The translations under genes and the position numbers were made by a program. Under the pieces are notes generated by a model. It ran no database searches, was not told the origin of the DNA, and saw only the letters and a list, made by a program, of their open reading frames with translations. DNA of 64,000 nucleotides, taken from positions 1 through 64,000 of the forward strand of contig NZ_PZJX01000040.1 of the NCBI RefSeq assembly GCF_003034915.1. The letters are read 5' to 3'. Of the stretch, positions 15,696 to 23,183 are shown in pieces. The DNA is from Mesorhizobium helmanticense. Lineage in GTDB: Bacteria; Pseudomonadota; Alphaproteobacteria; Rhizobiales; Rhizobiaceae. How positions within the stretch are numbered: the first letter of the stretch is position 1; each line of letters starts with the position of its first letter.

Positions 15696-16250
15696 CTATG
15701 TGCGAAGTACCCAGCGCGTACTATCTGAATAGAGACTAATCAAGGAAAGTGGCGGGGTATCGATTCGCCAGTATGAAGTCAGCGGCGCCGCCAGTATATG
15801 TATCATGGCTGTTCGCACCACCGCCGGGTGGGTAACCGCTATCAGTTGCCCGCCTGCCGTCCGCATCGAATCCAGGAACCTTGCGGTTCGGGTGGCCACT
15901 TCCGTTAGCGGTTCACCTCCTCCGGGCCTATAGGCCGGATCGGCTCGCCATGCGGCAAGCGAACCGGGCTGAACGGCTTCAACCTCGTCCGGCATCTTGC
16001 CCTCCCATACGCCATAATTCTGGTCTCGCAAGCTGTGGTGAACCGCTGCGCATAGCCCCATTAAATGAGCTGTTTGCTGGGCGCGAAGCGATGGAGCTAC
16101 CAACACGCGATTTGCCTTGGGAACATGCTGTGCAAGTAAGCGCGCCAACTCGATCGATCGCTTTTCCAGTGGTTCGTCGAGCGGAAATCCCGCCTTGCGC
16201 ATTCTGTGCGTGATGCCGCTGCAAACCAGCGTCAAGCGTGTTGCTCTCAT
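15696..16250 (-). CDS. Histidine-phosphatase-fold protein lacking the catalytic RHG motif
   Basis: I start at ATG 16250 (MRATRLTLVCSGITH), which removes an unlikely extension and gives 184 residues. The fold signs are present: VLVAPSLRAQQTA (second Arg), QNYGVWEGKMPDEV and the late VTHPAVVRTAM His. The first motif, normally L-V-R-H-G, reads L-V-C-S-G, so both the Arg and the phosphorylated His are replaced. Related proteins occur near cobalt transporters as I recall. It lies after the amidase gene on the same strand. Catalysis by the usual route looks impossible. Confidence 0.75.
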   Translation of the reverse strand: MRATRLTLVCSGITHRMRKAGFPLDEPLEKRSIELARLLAQHVPKANRVLVAPSLRAQQTAHLMGLCAAVHHSLRDQNYGVWEGKMPDEVEAVQPGSLAAWRADPAYRPGGGEPLTEVATRTARFLDSMRTAGGQLIAVTHPAVVRTAMIHILAAPLTSYWRIDTPPLSLISLYSDSTRWVLRT

Positions 16251-16309
16251 ACCGCGCGCGTCCGCGTTTCGGATAGCTGCCTTCGCCACCAAAGGCTGCA
16301 GCCACCAAC

Positions 16310-17332
16310 CTAACGGGTAATGATCGTCTTCCTCACCGCCGCAGCGACGGAATATTTCGGGTCCACGAAGTTTCCCAGTCGCACTATGCCGCATTGGCTG
16401 AGCAGCATGTATGCGTCCCACTTGTCGAAACCGAACTCTGCGACCATCCAGCGGATCAATTCGCGGTAAGCGATGCGTGTTGCATCCTCAAGGGGTCTGG
16501 CACTGCCGATCGCCATGATGAGATCGGCGGTCTCGAGCCGAGGCCAATCGATTGTCCAGCCCTTGATCAAGTCAACACGGATGGTGACGGTCGCCGAATA
16601 CTCGACCGCTACACCGCAAACCTCGCCGTCGCCCTGGCAGGCATGCGCATCACCTATAAACACGCGCGCGCCGGGCGAGCGGACGGGCAGGTAGGTCACG
16701 CTACCAGGTCCCATGTCCGGCAGGTCCATGTTGCCGCCATGGTTGTCGGGCGTCAGCGAATTGATGGAATCGATCTCTGGCGAGCAACTCAGTGTCCCGA
16801 TATGGGGCTTGTAAGGAAGCGTGACCCGGTCGCTCCAGTAGACGTTTTCCTCGTCGAGATTGATCTTGCGGACCACTTCGGGCAGCGGCTCGTTGAGCAT
16901 GGCGGTATAGGCCGTACCGGTCAGTCCACCGAATTCCTCAATCATGCAACAGGTGCCGCGCGGGTTCTGGCCGCGCGGCACCATCGACTCGATATAGACC
17001 GCAACCGTGTCGCCCTTCTGTGCCCCTTCGACCATGATCGGCCCGTTCTGAGGATTGAGAAACGGCATTCGCAAGAGCTGCGAAGGCTTGTCGGTTTCGT
17101 GCTGAATGGCGCCCTCGAAGGCGTCCCTGGTTTCGACGACGATCCTGTCGCCGGGTGACACGGTGAGGACGGGCTCCGAATAGGGGCCCATTGTATAGTG
17201 AAAGGTCCCTTGTCGCTCCTCCGTCAGATGATGCGTTTGGCGAGCCGAACCACCGCCAACCCCGCGCGTGGCCATGATCGAGTCCGCCACCCATCGATGC
17301 GTGAAAGGGATTGCGGGGTCGAACTTACTCAT
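16310..17332 (-). CDS. Acetamidase/formamidase family amidase
   Basis: The 340-residue product matches FmdA/AmdA-type amidases: FHYTMGPYSEPVLTVSPGDRI near the N-terminus, then PHIGTLSCSPEID, a PDNHGGNMDLPDMGPGS segment, FIGDAHACQGDGEVCG and AVEYSATVTI. Asn, His, Asp and Glu residues in these blocks form the metal site in the family. It would turn short amides into acid and ammonia, that is, act after nitrile hydratase. It has a GGAGG ribosome site. A hairpin (17365-17396) lies in its leader, downstream of the amiC-amiR pair on the same strand. Confidence 0.92.
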   Translation of the reverse strand: MSKFDPAIPFTHRWVADSIMATRGVGGGSARQTHHLTEERQGTFHYTMGPYSEPVLTVSPGDRIVVETRDAFEGAIQHETDKPSQLLRMPFLNPQNGPIMVEGAQKGDTVAVYIESMVPRGQNPRGTCCMIEEFGGLTGTAYTAMLNEPLPEVVRKINLDEENVYWSDRVTLPYKPHIGTLSCSPEIDSINSLTPDNHGGNMDLPDMGPGSVTYLPVRSPGARVFIGDAHACQGDGEVCGVAVEYSATVTIRVDLIKGWTIDWPRLETADLIMAIGSARPLEDATRIAYRELIRWMVAEFGFDKWDAYMLLSQCGIVRLGNFVDPKYSVAAAVRKTIITR

Positions 17333-17433
17333 CTGTGTTCCTCCAAAAATTAAAACGCCGCGCGAGCGCCGCTTTCGCTAGCGTTCGCACGGCGCTGTGC
17401 GTATTCAATTTCGATTTCAACGCTCAGTCCCGC

Positions 17434-18048
17434 TTATTTGCGAGCGATGGATCTGCTGAGTTCGGGAATTGTCGACAAAAAGCTGTCAGCTTGGGCTTCG
17501 AGTTCCTGGCAGCATGCTTCGACGGAGACGCGCCGGCGCATGCTCTCATCGCGAATCAGGCGAAATGCAGCGTCCTCATCGATGGCCAAAATACTCATGA
17601 TGCGCAGGATCGTGTGAACCACCAGAGGTCGGCATCGAAGCCGCTCGCGCAGATCGGCGACTTCGCGCTGAAGGTCGGCACGGTCGGTATGGTTGTGGAA
17701 GGCCGTGACCAGCGCCTGGAACACGCCTTTCGAACCTATGGGAGTAGTGAGGTAGGCGCTCGGATTCTGGCTTATGGCCCAGGCAAGTCGACCGGGTGTC
17801 TCTGATCCTATGATCGCGATGAGCGGGATCGGAGCCTGGGACCACGGGAACATGCCGTCGAACCCGTTGTCGACGTCGAAGAACACGATATCGACGGGCG
17901 CAAAATCCTTGGCTCGCGGTGGCCATTGGCAAACGGATTCAATGTTGAACCTGCGGAGCTGGCTCAGCAGGGCATCCACGTTGCCATCCGTCTTATGGAT
18001 AATCAGCGCTGTCTTGTTGCTGAAATTGGGAATCGCCTGCGTGATCAC
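17434..18048 (-). CDS. amiR: AmiR-type ANTAR antiterminator
   Basis: The start is GTG 18048, overlapping the amiC stop (GTGA); the longer frame is shadow. The 204-residue product has a receiver-like N-terminal part without a full phospho-acceptor set (DIVFFDVDNGFDGMFP) and, after a coiled linker (DLQREVADLRERLRCR), a C-terminal ANTAR domain (VVHTILRIMSILAIDEDAAFRLIRDESMRRR). In Pseudomonas AmiR binds leader RNA and prevents termination, and is held inactive by AmiC until amides bind. Size, coupling and neighbours all fit that model. Confidence 0.85.
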   Translation of the reverse strand: MITQAIPNFSNKTALIIHKTDGNVDALLSQLRRFNIESVCQWPPRAKDFAPVDIVFFDVDNGFDGMFPWSQAPIPLIAIIGSETPGRLAWAISQNPSAYLTTPIGSKGVFQALVTAFHNHTDRADLQREVADLRERLRCRPLVVHTILRIMSILAIDEDAAFRLIRDESMRRRVSVEACCQELEAQADSFLSTIPELSRSIARK

Positions 18049-19247
18049 GACACGACCCTCAGCTTCGGCTGTTGTCGGTTGCCATCCGGCTGATCCTGGT
18101 CCCGAGCGGCGTCCAACATGAAAGCTGCTCCCTTCAGGGAAGCGAGAAACGGATCGGGCTTGATCGGCTTTTGCGCAGCCGCGATGACGGCGAATTCCGC
18201 CCCCGCGCGCGAGATGCCGATGCGGGGTGTCAGGTAACAATGGTTGTTTTCCGTGTCGATGCGAATCCGACCCTGCGGTGCATCGTAAACACAGTCTCCG
18301 AGCACGGCGAGTATGTCGGATGCTTTCGTCGAGGCTGCACACCGAAGCGCGAGTGCAAGCATGTGAACGGAATTGTACGAAGCTTCGGCGTCGGCCGAGG
18401 TCACCTTCTGCTGGCCGAAACGCGTTTTGTAATTCTCGACAAAGGCATGATTCTGCGGATTGTCCAGCGACTGGAAGTAGACACTGGAAGTGATGTGCCC
18501 GAGCGCTGCCGGATCACCGATCGTACGAAGTTCCGGTTCGCAGAGCGTGCAACTGGCAATGGGAATGGAGACGTCGCCTGGAGATTGGGTGCCTAGTCCC
18601 GCTTCGCGAAAAGCACGCAGGAATGCGTAGCTGGATTCTCCGATAAGCGTGTTGAACACGAAATCGGGCCGCAACAGCCGGATTTCCTCAACGAGACCGG
18701 TGACCTCGGTCGATCCGACCGCCAGATAGCGCTCCGCGAGCACCTCGCCGCCGAAATTCTCGACGATTTCGCGCATGACGCGATTGCTTTCCCACGGCCA
18801 GATATAGTCCGAGCCGCAACAATAGACGCGGGCGCCGAACCTTGAGGCCATATATTGCGCCAAGGGCACAATGTGCTGGTTCGGCGATGCGCCGAGATAG
18901 ACGACATTGTCGCTGCTTTCGAAGCCTTCGTAGTGCGACGGGTACCACAGCAGCCCGTCGTATTTCTCAACGACGGGCACGATCGCCTTGCGGCTGGAAG
19001 AGGTGTAGCAGCCGACGATGTGCGCAACACCGGAGTTGATGATGAGATCCCGGCAGATCGAAGCGTACTCAGCCGTTTCGCCTGCAGGATTTCGAACAAG
19101 TGGCGCCAGCTCGAAATCGAAGTTCGGCGAGTTGTTGATCTCCTCGACGGCGAGCAACGTTCCATTGAGCATCGCCTCACCCACGGTGGCGTAGGGCCCT
19201 GTCGTGGAAAAGAGCACGCCAATCGGGATTTTCGCTTTTTCGCCCAA
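18045..19247 (-). CDS. amiC: AmiC-type amide sensor (negative regulator)
   Basis: The 400-residue product is a periplasmic-binding-protein fold without a signal peptide, as in cytoplasmic AmiC. Key blocks are IGVLFSTTGPYATVGEAMLNG, VGCYTSSSRKAIVPVVE, LLWYPSHYEGFE, GSDYIWPWESNRVMREI and YDAPQGRIRIDTENNHCYL, all strongly AmiC-like. It would bind amides and release AmiR. The start is TTG 19247, with a strong terminator (19262-19300) ending just before it, so the gene may itself be controlled by antitermination. Confidence 0.88.
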   Translation of the reverse strand: MGEKAKIPIGVLFSTTGPYATVGEAMLNGTLLAVEEINNSPNFDFELAPLVRNPAGETAEYASICRDLIINSGVAHIVGCYTSSSRKAIVPVVEKYDGLLWYPSHYEGFESSDNVVYLGASPNQHIVPLAQYMASRFGARVYCCGSDYIWPWESNRVMREIVENFGGEVLAERYLAVGSTEVTGLVEEIRLLRPDFVFNTLIGESSYAFLRAFREAGLGTQSPGDVSIPIASCTLCEPELRTIGDPAALGHITSSVYFQSLDNPQNHAFVENYKTRFGQQKVTSADAEASYNSVHMLALALRCAASTKASDILAVLGDCVYDAPQGRIRIDTENNHCYLTPRIGISRAGAEFAVIAAAQKPIKPDPFLASLKGAAFMLDAARDQDQPDGNRQQPKLRVVS

Positions 19248-19261
19248 GGTAGCTCAGTCCC

Positions 19262-19300
19262 AAAAAATAAGCCCTGAGGCCTTGGAAGGCGTCAGGGCTT
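19262..19300 (-). terminator. Leader terminator directly upstream of amiC
   Basis: A perfect 9-bp stem (AAGCCCTGA / TCAGGGCTT) encloses a second inner stem (GCCTT / AAGGC) and is followed on the minus strand by ATTTTTTGG, ending about 15 bases before the amiC TTG. Its place between promoter region and gene fits an attenuator rather than the end of an operon. Confidence 0.78.
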
Positions 19301-19370
19301 CGTTGCCGCGAAGGATCGTCCCGATCCCTCAATTCTCAGTTCAAACCGGCTAGCCGGCAAATTCGATTAA

Positions 19371-19399
19371 ATCGTCCGTCATAACGGCAAGAATGTCAA
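19371..19399 (-). promoter_or_regulatory. Candidate promoter for the amiC arm
   Basis: Reading leftward there is TTGACA, a 17-base spacer, then GACGAT. The -35 is perfect; the -10 is poor by E. coli standards. The same spacing and a GACGNT hexamer occur in the opposite candidate promoter, which raises the chance that both are real. Confidence 0.4.
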
Positions 19400-19518
19400 A
19401 TTCTATTTCCCCTGACTTGTGACGGCGCTGTCGCGATAGGTTAAGTATCTGGTTTGTTTAATGAAAATTAGGCAGTTTGCTGATTTTGCAAATTTTACGA
19501 GTTTCCCATGAATAACGG

Positions 19519-19547
19519 TTGACAAAGGAAAACTCCTCAGCGACGCT
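19519..19547 (+). promoter_or_regulatory. Candidate promoter for the nitrile hydratase operon
   Basis: TTGACA at 19519-19524, a 17-base spacer and GACGCT at 19542-19547 (followed by AAATAG). The transcript would begin about 80 bases before the leader terminator. Confidence 0.42.
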
Positions 19548-19563
19548 AAATAGGAACAAAAAA

Positions 19564-19666
19564 GCGAGCGCCCAAAAAAGAGGCGCAGCATGATCAGATA
19601 AAGCTCGTGAAAATGCGAGCTTATGGCGATGAGGCCCGCTCACCGGCGACGGTGGCGGGCCTTTTT
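19564..19666 (+). promoter_or_regulatory. Leader with two small hairpins and terminator: candidate ANTAR (AmiR) target
   Basis: Two small hairpins occur in series: 19568-19586 (GCGCC(C) / GGCGC, A-rich loop) and 19603-19620 (GCTCGT-GAAAAT-GCGAGC, hexaloop). GCGAGC also occurs at 19564-19569, so the GCTCGT strand can pair either way. A very strong terminator follows (19632-19666): AGGCCCGC paired with GCGGGCCT, an inner CACCG-GCGA-CGGTG stem, then TTTTT. It ends about 30 bases before the first gene of the operon. Two hexaloop-like hairpins before a terminator is the layout of ANTAR-controlled leaders, though the loops do not show the full A1/G4 consensus. Confidence 0.62.
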
Positions 19667-19697
19667 AGTTCTGAAAAAGACAATGGGGAACCTGACA

Positions 19698-20228
19698 ATG
19701 AAACCTGTCACCGCCACAGCTCTAAGCGTAGGCATCCTTGGTGCAATCTGCACCTGGACATTTCTCTCGATCGGCACGGTCCTGGTCTGGGCAGCATTCG
19801 TCGCGTGGGCCTGCTTCTTTCAATCAGGCGGCGACGATGCCGCGCTCAAGAACACGATCGTCTCGAACATCTTCGGCTGCTTCATGGGCTGGCTGGGCGC
19901 CGTCATGATCCTCGGCCTGCCCATCGGCGATCTGGTTGGGCCTCAGATATGGTCTGCCACGGTGGTGTTCATCACGGTCGTGATCTACATCCTCGCGTCA
20001 CAGATTCCCGCCCTGGCCTCCGTTCCGGGCACAACGTTCGGCTATGCCTGTACGTTTGCGTTCCTGCTGCAGACTCCCGACCGGCTCGCCCTGCCGAAGC
20101 TGCTTTCGGCGTCCTTCGATAACTCGCTGGTCGTTGTCCCGGTTTCGATGGTGGCAGGCGCTCTATTCGGGTTTGTTTCGGCCAAGCTCGCTGCTGCGTT
20201 GACCAAACCGAGCCTGGCCCCCGCCTGA
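19698..20228 (+). CDS. DUF1097 inner-membrane protein
   Basis: I choose ATG 19698 (MKPVTATALSVGILG) because GGGGAA stands at good spacing; ATG 19683 is possible. The 176-residue product has about five or six membrane segments (VGILGAICTWTFLSIGTVL; NIFGCFMGWLGAVMILGL; VVFITVVIYILASQI and others), as in DUF1097/YcdZ. Its function is unknown. As first gene of the nitrile hydratase operon it takes the place that the amide channel gene amiS has in Pseudomonas, so a transport role is a fair guess. Confidence 0.8.
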   Translation: MKPVTATALSVGILGAICTWTFLSIGTVLVWAAFVAWACFFQSGGDDAALKNTIVSNIFGCFMGWLGAVMILGLPIGDLVGPQIWSATVVFITVVIYILASQIPALASVPGTTFGYACTFAFLLQTPDRLALPKLLSASFDNSLVVVPVSMVAGALFGFVSAKLAAALTKPSLAPA

Positions 20229-20294
20229 CCGCCGGGCGGTATGTTCGGCCGAACGCGCTCCCAAACATTTCAGACAACATCAATGAGGCAAGTC

Positions 20295-20909
20295 ATGACA
20301 ACCGATAACCATTCCCACGCCAACGTCCTCATCCCCGAGGTGGGTCTGCGTGTGAAAGCGCTGGAATCGCTTCTCGCCGAGAAGAAGGCGATCGATCCTG
20401 CCGCGCTTGATTTGATCATCGAGACCTTCGAGACGCAGATGGGTCCGAAGAACGGCGCAAAAGTCGTCGCCAAGGCGTGGACCGATCCCAAATACAGGAG
20501 TTGGCTGCTGGAAGATGGCACTGCCGCCATCAAAAGCCTCGGCTATATCGGCGTACAGGGCGAGAACATGGTCGCCCTAGAGAATACTCCCACGGTGCAC
20601 AATGTGGTCGTGTGCACGCTCTGCTCCTGTTATCCTTGGCCGACGCTTGGCTTGCCTCCCATCTGGTTCAAGTCGGCGCCCTACCGGGCCCGGGTGGTTA
20701 TCGAGCCGCGAAGTGTCCTGAAGGAATTCGGCCTCGATGTCCCCGACGATGTCGAGGTGCGCGTCTGGGACAGCACCGCCGAGCTTCGCTATTTGGTGCT
20801 TCCGATGCGCCCTTCCGGCACTGAAAACCTGACCGAACAAGAACTGGCTGCTCTCGTTACCCGGGATTCCATGATCGGAACCGGCGTCGCACAATCACCC
20901 TCGCACTAG
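20295..20909 (+). CDS. nthA: Cobalt-type nitrile hydratase, alpha subunit
   Basis: Starting at ATG 20295 after a GAGG site, the 204-residue product carries the metal motif V-C107-T-L-C110-S111-C112-YPW. Thr after the first Cys marks the cobalt type (Ser marks the iron type). The two outer residues Cys110 and Ser111 region are where post-translational oxidation to sulfinate/sulfenate occurs in the family. LPPIWFKSAPYRARVVIEPR and VWDSTAELRYLVLP are typical alpha-subunit blocks. It hydrates nitriles to amides in the cytoplasm, feeding the amidase encoded on the other strand. Confidence 0.96.
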   Translation: MTTDNHSHANVLIPEVGLRVKALESLLAEKKAIDPAALDLIIETFETQMGPKNGAKVVAKAWTDPKYRSWLLEDGTAAIKSLGYIGVQGENMVALENTPTVHNVVVCTLCSCYPWPTLGLPPIWFKSAPYRARVVIEPRSVLKEFGLDVPDDVEVRVWDSTAELRYLVLPMRPSGTENLTEQELAALVTRDSMIGTGVAQSPSH

Positions 20910-20932
20910 CCTCTGGCAAAAGGATCAAGGCC

Positions 20933-21247
20933 ATGAATGGAATTCATGACGTCGGCGGCAAGCACGGCTTCGGCCCAGTGCTGGTTGAACAAAACGAGCC
21001 GTATTTCCATGAGGAATGGGAGGGGCGGATGCTGTCGATGATGATCGCCTGCTTCGCCGCCGGCATATACAACGTGGATCAGTTCCGGCATCCGATCGAG
21101 AAGATGGATCCGCGCCACTATCTGATGTCGAGCTACTACGAAAAGTGGCTCTGCACTGTCGAACAGAACTGCATCGATGCAGGCATCGTCACCCGCGCGG
21201 AAGTCGATGCCCGCCACGCCCAGCTCATGGAAGGAAAAGCAGCATGA
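20933..21247 (+). CDS. nthB: Nitrile hydratase beta subunit, N-terminal half as a separate protein
   Basis: The 104-residue product matches only the N-terminal helical half of nitrile hydratase beta: MNGIHDVGGKHGFGPV, then FHEEWEGRMLSMMIACFAAGIYNVDQFRH and PRHYLMSSYYEKWLC. It ends with a stop that overlaps the next start (ATGA), beyond which the C-terminal half is encoded. Separate halves are known in three-subunit relatives (toyocamycin nitrile hydratase, thiocyanate hydrolase), so this is probably functional, not a broken gene. Confidence 0.92.
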   Translation: MNGIHDVGGKHGFGPVLVEQNEPYFHEEWEGRMLSMMIACFAAGIYNVDQFRHPIEKMDPRHYLMSSYYEKWLCTVEQNCIDAGIVTRAEVDARHAQLMEGKAA

Positions 21248-21597
21248 ACATGCTCACCACCGATATGGTGCCAACGGTTCTGGCCACCGGAGATCCAGCG
21301 CGCGTCGACGTCGAGGTCGCACCGAAGTTCAAGGCCGGAGACACGGTTACGGTCGTCAACCTGAATCAGGTCGCGCACAACCGCCTGCCGGCCTATATCA
21401 GGGGCAAGGTCGGAACCGTCACCTTCGATCACGGCGTGTTCGTTTTCCCCGATACGAGCGCCCACCGCCAGGGACCCAAGCCGCAGCACGTCTACACGGT
21501 GGTGTTCACGGCCCACGAGTTGTGGGGTGATGCCGGCCATCCGCGGGACCGGATGTATGTCGACGCCTGGGACGACTACCTCGAGAGCGCCGGCTAG
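21244..21597 (+). CDS. Nitrile hydratase beta subunit, C-terminal half as a separate protein
   Basis: Starting at ATG 21244 inside the ATGA overlap, the 117-residue product begins MNMLTTDMVPTVLATG and contains the SH3-like beta barrel of the beta subunit: FKAGDTVTVVNLNQVAHNRLP, YIRGKVGTV, YTVVFTAHELWG, VDAWDDYLE. With the two upstream genes it would make a three-chain cobalt nitrile hydratase. A fusion has not occurred and no frameshift is needed to explain the split, since each half has its own start. Confidence 0.92.
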   Translation: MNMLTTDMVPTVLATGDPARVDVEVAPKFKAGDTVTVVNLNQVAHNRLPAYIRGKVGTVTFDHGVFVFPDTSAHRQGPKPQHVYTVVFTAHELWGDAGHPRDRMYVDAWDDYLESAG

Positions 21598-21643
21598 CGC
21601 TCCGCCCAACTGCTCACCACGTCGACTTCGTTAGGATTTTCCC

Positions 21644-22102
21644 ATGAACCAGAATAGCAATCTCGAGCAGCTTCCCGGTCTTCCGCGCAATGAAGCCGGA
21701 CCGCTGTTTGCCGAGCCCTGGCAGCTCACCGCCTTCGGGATCGTGCTCCAACTTCATCGCAACGGCCACTTCCAATGGCGTGAGTGGGTCAACTACATCA
21801 GCGCCGAAATCGAACTTGGTAAGACCTATGGTCTCGATCCGGAAGACCATAACGGGATCTACTATCATCAATGGCTTGCCGCGCTTGAGAAATTGGTGAC
21901 CGACAAGAAGCTGTCAAGCTTCGACGAGCTGATGGCGCGCAAGGAACAATGGCGTCACGCCGACGAGCATCGCAGCTTCGGCGAACCGCTCAGCCTTGAT
22001 GGTCATGGTCATTCGCATCATCACCACCATCATCATCACGACCATGCCCATGACCATGACCACGATCACGCTTGTCGCGCGCCGGCGAGCCGGCTCGCAT
22101 GA
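21644..22102 (+). CDS. Nitrile hydratase activator with His-rich metal-binding tail
   Basis: The first 110 residues of this 152-residue protein match nitrile hydratase accessory proteins: LPGLPRNEAGPLFAEPWQ, FGIVLQLHRNGHFQWREWVNY, YYHQWLAALEKLVTDK and ELMARKEQW. They help insert the metal and exchange alpha subunits. Residues 121-142 are an extreme His/Asp run (HGHSHHHH... DHAHDHDHDH), well suited to hold cobalt before insertion. The cobalt transporter genes follow directly. Confidence 0.92.
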   Translation: MNQNSNLEQLPGLPRNEAGPLFAEPWQLTAFGIVLQLHRNGHFQWREWVNYISAEIELGKTYGLDPEDHNGIYYHQWLAALEKLVTDKKLSSFDELMARKEQWRHADEHRSFGEPLSLDGHGHSHHHHHHHHDHAHDHDHDHACRAPASRLA

Positions 22103-22200
22103 ACCATATGCCGGCGGCAGCGCCGCGCAACCGCAAAGTGACGGCGAACGAAGGTCTTGCCGCCAAACCAATCCAATGAACACTTTTCAGGAGAACCTCT

Positions 22201-22410
22201 ATGTCCGAAATCGCTCTTAGGCCGGTTGTCCTTCCGGCGCCTATTCCGGTTCGCGAGCTTCTGCCCTGGGCCGTCTTTGGCGGTCTGATGCTGTTGATGG
22301 CGATCTATTTCATCGGCGCCGAGGAAGGCGCGACGTCGTTGATGCGTGGCACGTATGTCCACGAATTCGTGCATGACGGCCGCCATCTGCTCGGCTTTCC
22401 CTGCCACTAA
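22201..22410 (+). CDS. cbtB: Cobalt transporter subunit CbtB
   Basis: The 69-residue product has one membrane helix (LLPWAVFGGLMLLMAIYFIG) and a C-terminal His motif (YVHEFVHDGRHLLGFPCH) diagnostic of CbtB. It pairs with CbtA in a proposed cobalt uptake system. It is linked here to the nitrile hydratase genes, whose enzyme needs cobalt. No cobalamin riboswitch is apparent in the 100 bases upstream, unlike many cbtAB loci. Confidence 0.92.
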   Translation: MSEIALRPVVLPAPIPVRELLPWAVFGGLMLLMAIYFIGAEEGATSLMRGTYVHEFVHDGRHLLGFPCH

Positions 22411-22425
22411 CAAAGGATTAACATC

Positions 22426-23172
22426 ATGGTTGGCAGTCTTTTGCTGCGCGGCATGCTGGTCGGGATCATGGCCGGGCTGCTGGCCTTCGGTTTCGCCCGT
22501 GTGTTCGGCGAACCGCAGGTGGATCACGCTATCGCCTTCGAGGAACAGCAGGCGCAGGCCGCTGGCGAGGCGTCGGAGCCCGAACTCGTCAGTCGCTCCA
22601 CCCAGGCTGGCATCGGCCTGCTGACCGGCACTCTCGTCTATGGCGCGTCCATCGGGGGCCTTTTCGCGCTGGTCTTCTCCTATGTCCAGGGAAGGGTCAG
22701 CGGCTTTGGGCCGCGCGGCACCGCAGCGTTGATCGCCCTGGCCGGATTCGTCGTAATCATACTGGTGCCTCAGTTCAAATATCCGGCCAACCCACCGTCC
22801 GTGGGCAATACCGAAACGATCGAGGCGCGCACCCAGCTCTTCTTTATCCTGCTGACTGTATCGATCTTGGCGGCGGTTGCCTCGATCGGCCTCGCCAAAC
22901 GCCTGGCATCGCAATACGGAACCTGGAATGCCTGGATAGCAGCAGCGGCTGCCTATCTCATCGTGATGGCGAGTGCCGAATATGCGCTGCCGCCGATCAA
23001 CGAAGTGCCCGAGCAGTTTTCTGCCGCTGTATTGTGGGACTTCCGCGTCGCTTCACTCGGCATCCAGACAGTGCTTTGGGCTGCGATCGGCGTGTTGTTC
23101 GGAGCGGTCGCCGAGCGCAAACTGGTTGACCGTCGCGACGGTCGACCGGTGGCAAGCATAGCGGTCCGCTAG
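22426..23172 (+). CDS. cbtA: Cobalt transporter CbtA
   Basis: The 248-residue product has about six membrane segments (LLLRGMLVGIMAGLLAFGFA; IGGLFALVFSYVQG; LIALAGFVVIILVPQF; FFILLTVSILAAVASIGL; two near the C-terminus) and the CbtA landmarks FARVFGEPQVDHAIAFEE and PQFKYPANPPSVG. It lies 15 bases after cbtB. It would bring cobalt through the inner membrane for nitrile hydratase. Confidence 0.92.
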   Translation: MVGSLLLRGMLVGIMAGLLAFGFARVFGEPQVDHAIAFEEQQAQAAGEASEPELVSRSTQAGIGLLTGTLVYGASIGGLFALVFSYVQGRVSGFGPRGTAALIALAGFVVIILVPQFKYPANPPSVGNTETIEARTQLFFILLTVSILAAVASIGLAKRLASQYGTWNAWIAAAAAYLIVMASAEYALPPINEVPEQFSAAVLWDFRVASLGIQTVLWAAIGVLFGAVAERKLVDRRDGRPVASIAVR

Positions 23173-23183
23173 GCTATTAACTG

